From contig JAQTLN010000012.1 of assembly GCA_028714875.1 (NCBI GenBank), forward strand, positions 1 through 64,000: DNA of 64,000 nt, given 5' to 3'. The stretch comes from Gallionellaceae bacterium (GTDB taxonomy: Bacteria; Pseudomonadota; Gammaproteobacteria; Burkholderiales; Thiobacillaceae). The position numbers and the translations under genes are program-made. This document shows, one piece after another, positions 62,501 to 64,000 of this stretch (positions are counted from its first letter, which is position 1; each line of letters starts with the position of its first letter). Below the pieces are notes generated by a model, which did no database searches, had not been told where the DNA came from, and saw only the letters and a list, made by a program, of their open reading frames with translations.

Positions 62501-64000
62501 TACTGTCGAGCAGGTTGCCCGCCGCGACCAGGTTGAGTTCGGAAGCGCCGTCGCCGGAAACCGCCACCGCGTCGACCCAGTTGCCGCCGTCATACCAGGC
62601 GTGCCAAGCGCGGCCGTCACGCAGCCAGAGGAGGTGCGGAGTGCCGTCCGCCGCCGTGGCCAGCACCGGCGCGGAGTCGCTGGTGGATACCACCGGAGTG
62701 GTGTCGAGCACATACACCTCGCCGGCATTGCTGTCGGCGTCGAAGCCGACCGCGTAGCTGAGCAGGCCCAGCGGCGCGTTGCCGGCGACGTTGAGTTCGC
62801 CGCTGTCGTCAGCGCCGTTGCGGTTCATGTCGTAGACACCGCTGGAGAGCGTGAGGCGGTAAGTGCCGGGTTGCAGGCCGCTCAAGGTGAAGTGGCCGTT
62901 GGCATCGGTGCTGGCGTAGCCGCCCAGCACGATGCCGCGATCGGTCGTCCGGTAGGCGGCAAGCTCGACGTTGGCGAGCGGATCGCCGCTTGTGGAATCG
63001 AGCAGCGTGCCGCTCAGGTTGGAGGCGGGCCGCCAGTCGGGATGCTGCTCGTACACGGTCGCCATCAAGGTGCGCACGTCACGCACCGGGCTGCCCTGCT
63101 CGGACACCAGCAACATGGCCTGGTTGAGCATGCGCACGTAGTCGCCCCAGGTGTTGCCCATGGCGGCGCGGATGCGGCCCCAGAAGGCGTCCCATCGCGT
63201 GTTCCATGCCGCGTCGCTCATGCCGGCCGGGGTGGCGGGCTTGATCGAAGCTTCGATTTCGCCCCAGCGGGCGCTGTCGATGACGCGGTTGTCAGTGGAC
63301 TGGATGGTGGAGACGCGGATGTCGAGCTGGCCATCGCTGTTGGGCGATTGGAACAGCACTTGCTGCGAGTAGCCGGTATCCGGGCGCAGGACGTCCATCG
63401 GGCCGTCCAGGCTGGCGCCGAGGAAGTAGATGGGCATGGCGCGCAGATCGCCGCTGTTGTATCCCAGGGGTGTCGTGTTGCCGTCGATGACCAGCAGCGG
63501 CGCCATGGCGTCGCCATCGCCCTGGTTGGTGTATTGCAGGATGAAGCTGTTGACGCGGCCGGTGGTGACCTGGCTCGGTCCCTGGATGATGCTGAACAGG
63601 TTGGCGCCGCGCGCGTCGTCGATCACCGTCACGGCATCGGCGAACACGGTGGTCTGGCCATTGGCCTGGGTCGCCACCAGGTCATAGACGCCCGCCGCCG
63701 CGTGCAGCAGGTTGAAGGTGGCGTAGGCCCGGCTGGAGTCCTTCACGAACAGCCGGTTGTCCAGATAGAGCGTGCCATCGTCGGCGCGCAGAGCGAACCG
63801 GGTCGCCTCGGCGAACTTGGCACCGTCGATCCGCAGCGTCGCGTCACCCAGGTCACCCACCACGTCGGTGCGAACCTCGGTGATGGAGAAGGGGATGATT
63901 TCCGAACTCAGGGTGTAGGCCGGCGCGCCGGAAACCGAGGCGCCGTAGACCATGACGTAATAGGTGCCGGCCCGGGTTTCCGGGATCAGCGCGGTCGGGT
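53502..64000 (-). CDS. Giant multidomain surface/secreted protein (partial, N-terminus beyond window)
   Basis: The frame runs from the window edge to 53502, at least 3498 residues; the first visible residues (TALIPETRAGTYYVMVYG) are mid-domain. In protein order: a PPC-like beta domain; a carboxypeptidase-regulatory-like domain (63020-62770); long beta-rich regions; a cysteine-rich insert ECFKCKPEDI near 60540; a domain with PRDPNDILGPNGFGEENW; three SdrD-type repeats (KYEDMDGDGVKDAGE, KFNDLNGNGVQDAGE, KFEDVNGNSRWDDG; 59500-58600); a subtilase domain (58480-57690); a fourth SdrD-type repeat; a VCBS/cadherin-like domain; three 179-residue tandem repeats; and a cohesin-dockerin-cohesin-like end. 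No LPXTG or autotransporter barrel is seen. It is probably the cargo of the downstream SecA-like/M50/HlyD genes. Confidence 0.88.
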   Translation of the reverse strand, partial: PTALIPETRAGTYYVMVYGASVSGAPAYTLSSEIIPFSITEVRTDVVGDLGDATLRIDGAKFAEATRFALRADDGTLYLDNRLFVKDSSRAYATFNLLHAAAGVYDLVATQANGQTTVFADAVTVIDDARGANLFSIIQGPSQVTTGRVNSFILQYTNQGDGDAMAPLLVIDGNTTPLGYNSGDLRAMPIYFLGASLDGPMDVLRPDTGYSQQVLFQSPNSDGQLDIRVSTIQSTDNRVIDSARWGEIEASIKPATPAGMSDAAWNTRWDAFWGRIRAAMGNTWGDYVRMLNQAMLLVSEQGSPVRDVRTLMATVYEQHPDWRPASNLSGTLLDSTSGDPLANVELAAYRTTDRGIVLGGYASTDANGHFTLSGLQPGTYRLTLSSGVYDMNRNGADDSGELNVAGNAPLGLLSYAVGFDADSNAGEVYVLDTTPVVSTSDSAPVLATAADGTPHLLWLRDGRAWHAWYDGGNWVDAVAVSGDGASELNLVAAGNLLDSSDPGLIAVWQQNGGNPTLGGNDSEIFYAVARPDGAGGYQWSEPIRLTTDLVSDRGLEVVVMGSGQVLIVDKKEDVTTQDDSDLYYYLIDVATGGVVWTAAPVALAPQYTVAYSYDKEYGPWNALGMEIGASIGLTGEATQSGCEASVSVGGQAELTLESDNLGITLEGHGNLEAEWGVDLVAHDWDFHQATAGIGISGELDWKNGLLKMLGAIPTPATKAAATFIEWATTLINSTGVVEASNGIKGSIGIDFSGLRWTIAEPFPEWVWPNVIAEAAMNTSVKAYAGIQVKDDDDWKLEVEGGIVAEVDVYPSVELTKLGGEIGITLTLDGWDLSPDPWFLGYEKSDLILLGDGGLGTPLYLLSWNPSLLVGSAANYNDGVSHSLLANVATDLADDGSPALASDSGGSYAAWSHNTGDIGTTLQVSNYDGAAWSAPVEIAGSLGFNNGVNTVTDAAGKRMVIWTHADSGALTHDSDLDAIQAARNANQLMYSLFNGATWSAPTQLAATAGRDSSLTLTRDAAGNVVLGWIASDSNGMQHLLSATWNGSAWSVPAAIAENAHLGQLELGRVGSTLTAFWTEDVSAAGDSSATSLRSASYSGGAWSSAGAFSPVLLSASLGVTNIGTSSGFSLAGSEVPLQGETLAGILFGPPPDECFKCKPEDIKKVTENAPNCRPGGGSDVQYDPEKCLERTIIYAPCAVRPRDPNDILGPNGFGEENWITATETQSYTIRFENAADATAPAQQVVITQVLDADLDPRTFRVDDFGWGEVRQELDANRAFYTTRLDFTATSGYYVDVAATVDVPNSTVTWTLTTIDPATGEMPADASIGFLPVNDTVYDANHQVVPGSEGTHRGEGFVSYTVRPKSGTATGAVVDAQASIVFDTQGPIETPSIAATLDAVGPSSQVDPLPASIAPTSGASAEFLVTWSGTDDSGGSAIRDYTLYVSVDGGSYSIWQLNTPLTEAIYTGTSGHSYAFYSTARDNAGNEEAAPASADAFTTVAGGVGTLSGTKYEDMDGDGVKDAGEAGLSGWTIYLDMDGSGTLNDGDVSTTTDSNGNYSFTDLAAGTYTVAEVMQTGWVATNPPSGSRSITLVGGATASANFGNFALAQIGGIKFNDLNGNGVQDAGEDGLAGWTINLDLGGDGTIDATQSTNLYGYYTFTDLGPGSYVVTETPQSGWLQTTPAGGSYSVTPYSGEDSGSNDFGNVQAASISGRKFEDVNGNSRWDDGIDRVLSGWTIYLDSNDNGVLESGELRTTTDINGLYRFDNLLPGAYTVAEVMQAGWVQTWPAPIPGSTSLTLTGSSALLELPAELMLSDISADQVLGNTLAASLTNLNGYRADARFASLAGGGITTVVIDTGIDLNHSFFGPDADLNGIADRIVYQWDFADNDADASDVNGHGSNVSSLIASSDAMAGGVAPDANLIALKVFSNSGTGNFGYLEQALQWTLANIATYNIGVINLSLGDGQNWADAASMYGIGDELAALSSSGVIITAAAGNSYYQYNGQLGVAYPAADPAVLAVGAVWSGDFGGEYHYGSGAIDYSTGANRIAAFSQRDDTQLDVFAPGTRLLGANASGGTVTMYGTSQASAYLAGIATLAQDVAQANLGRNLTTAEFAGLLASTGGSIYDGDDENDNVANSGLNFHTIDMLSLAEAILGLSTGGGGGGAGSGAGDPNAGLIAGPATHRVTLAAGDNVSGKDFGNFRLGEIGGSVFDDFNGDGTLNGADSGLQGWTVFLDANGNGALDAGEINTQTAANGAYSFTGVGPGTHRVSVFDPGGWGYTTASFFDVFMESGGSVARGFGANQTATVLADSFSGDEDQPIGGNVSGNDSDPDGPAYTAHLVDDVAHGTLVLNGDGNFTYTPHANFDGHDSFTYRVSDGVSLSAPATVNLTINPVNDAPTADPIAAQNVNEGQSVNLTVIGHDVDGDPLSYSLIPGSVGAIDPVSGAYSFHALDGYASHNVGVRVSDAPDSFFDVFFDIGVSNVPPTLAVTGAASAQVGVAYTLDLSASDPGQDTLSAWHIDWGDGHISDVAGDATSVSHVYAVAGNYQTAAQASDEDGTYLALGPTVNVSPAANHAPTVDTVPNQNVNEGQSVNLTVIGHDVDGDPLSYSLIPGSVGAIDPVSGAYSFHALDGYASHNVGVRVSDAPDSFFDVFFDIGVSNVPPTLAVTGAASAQVGVAYTLDLSASDPGQDTLSAWHIDWGDGHISDVAGDASSVSHVYAVAGNYQTAAQASDEDGTYLALGPTVNVSPAANHAPTVDTVPNQNVDEGQTVSLTVVGHDEDGDPLSYSLLPGSVGVIDPVSGAYSFHALDGYASHNVGVRVSDAPNSFFDVFFDIGVSNVPPTLAITGAATGSEGQVYTLGLSSSDPGSDTLSGWLIHWGDGTSSTYPGDAGGASHVYAVSGHYNISAGATDEDGTWNANSLGVDIQAASFRVTAFTQTDSGFHLGFNHAIDASVLNLYSGVDDAPNSPMGAADLVLTDARGNLVRGNLILDADHLGATYLKSDGVLAAGDYNLRLSSRADGWRDTGGQLLDGNGDGTGGDDYTRVLSVAPSNSAIVSIGELALGAGQSIASTLGGLPITLLNGAGVSHIQFSLAYDSALLTITGASLGSGLTGSVDLSVAGLVQVNLSSAAPLGNSAKEVLRLEGDVPLDAQNQYGGKNLLHLYDVSLSNAGGGALATRVDDGLHVAAYVGDGNGDGTYTTVDATRLLRVLSRADTGYNLYPLIDPSLIGDVNNSHNLSTVDYALILREATYLASGNAALNWIGIPDLPGGVSITFAGADPLVKLPDNLEATAGGEITVPVLLAELEPGLTRIPLETVTIRIAWNPGQLELLDWNPGSLTGDFRTVIAHSEAGLLILDLSHDGAKDVGLGSLADLRFRVTAQASGTVRIDLQEVKLNASHLTLNPAPQIGADSTDGLIRVNLPIAPDLPLTPQDLGATPVIDFGSRYDGFEFTGNGDKSWLGDWLTDGKNKKPDLEALRIQPIIQPKVAPRLSARV
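53720..54850 (-). other. Cohesin-like/dockerin-like/cohesin-like module at giant protein C-terminus
   Basis: Translated segments read IQFSLAYDSALLTITGASLG (cohesin-like), then GDGNGDGTYTTVDATRLLRV and GDVNNSHNLSTVDYALILRE, two calcium-loop plus helix repeats as in type I dockerins (54440-54235), then VTIRIAWNPGQLELLDWNPG (second cohesin-like). Known dockerins bind cohesins through exactly such duplicated loops. The call rests on motif pattern only. Confidence 0.75.
55220..56786 (-). repeat. Three tandem 537-bp repeats encoding cadherin/PKD-like domains
   Basis: Units of 537 bases (179 residues) start with NVNEGQSVNLTVIGHDVDGD and include DWGDGHISDVAGD (PKD-like). The first two units (56786-56250 and 56249-55713) differ at only about three positions by eye. 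The third (55712-55220) is clearly diverged. Such near-identity suggests recent duplication and possible copy-number variation. Confidence 0.92.
57690..58480 (-). other. Subtilisin-like S8 peptidase domain inside the giant protein
   Basis: The catalytic Asp is in TVVIDTGIDLNHSFFG (near 58435), the His in DVNGHGSNVSSLIAS (near 58305) and the Ser in MYGTSQASAYLAGIATLAQ (near 57745), with the oxyanion Asn in IITAAAGNSYY. All four are present and in the right order, so the domain looks active. It lies between SdrD-type repeats three and four. Confidence 0.88.

Overview
The window is GC-rich and reads as chromosome of a betaproteobacterium. The supporting evidence is gene order and family content: ftsY-ftsE-ftsX-rpoH, a pair of M16 peptidases followed by rsmD-coaD-ferredoxin, a PilZ-type protein and a UPF0114 protein. 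A Nitrosomonadales or Rhodocyclales relative is my best guess, from memory of gene order only; no rRNA or tRNA gene was seen.

Region 1 (about 150-17400) is mostly housekeeping. It holds molybdenum cofactor genes (mobB-moeA-moaD-moaE, with moaA divergent), rpoH under a perfect CIRCE operator, the ftsY-ftsE-ftsX division and targeting genes, two M16 peptidases, rsmD, coaD and a 2[4Fe-4S] ferredoxin. Next come a PilZ-like protein and a small operon: UPF0114 protein, two periplasmic thioredoxin-like proteins, a TolC-like protein and a periplasmic adaptor with no inner-membrane pump beside them.

Region 2 (17480-38224) is an alpha-glucan and trehalose block. A divergent GH77 enzyme and a MarR regulator lie on the minus strand. 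Opposite them run glgB, glgE, a treS-maltokinase fusion, glgC, glgX, treZ and a 1708-residue malQ-treY fusion. Together they link glycogen, maltose-1-phosphate and trehalose through both TreS and TreY/TreZ. No glycogen synthase is present in the window.

Region 3 (38225-45547) holds katG, a fragment that may be a PIN-domain remnant, a Y-family DNA polymerase with two identical GAAC-N4-GTTC palindromes at its start, metY, a DUF302 protein, a 250-bp MITE-like element that exactly fills a stop-to-start gap, and a D-2-hydroxyacid dehydrogenase.

Region 4 (45614-64000, all minus strand) is the most unusual part. In transcription order it encodes a giant surface-type protein (more than 3490 residues, N-terminus outside the window), a DUF3467 protein, a GAF-HlyD membrane protein, a PqqD-like/M50 protease/HlyD protein, a short SecA-like ATPase and a second HlyD-type adaptor. 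The giant protein carries SdrD-type repeats, an apparently intact subtilase domain, three 537-bp tandem PKD/cadherin-like repeats and a cohesin-dockerin-cohesin-like C-terminus. I infer a dedicated export, processing and display system that I cannot match to a named secretion type. Several of its genes carry C/G-rich palindromic repeats or homopolymer tracts that could make it switchable.
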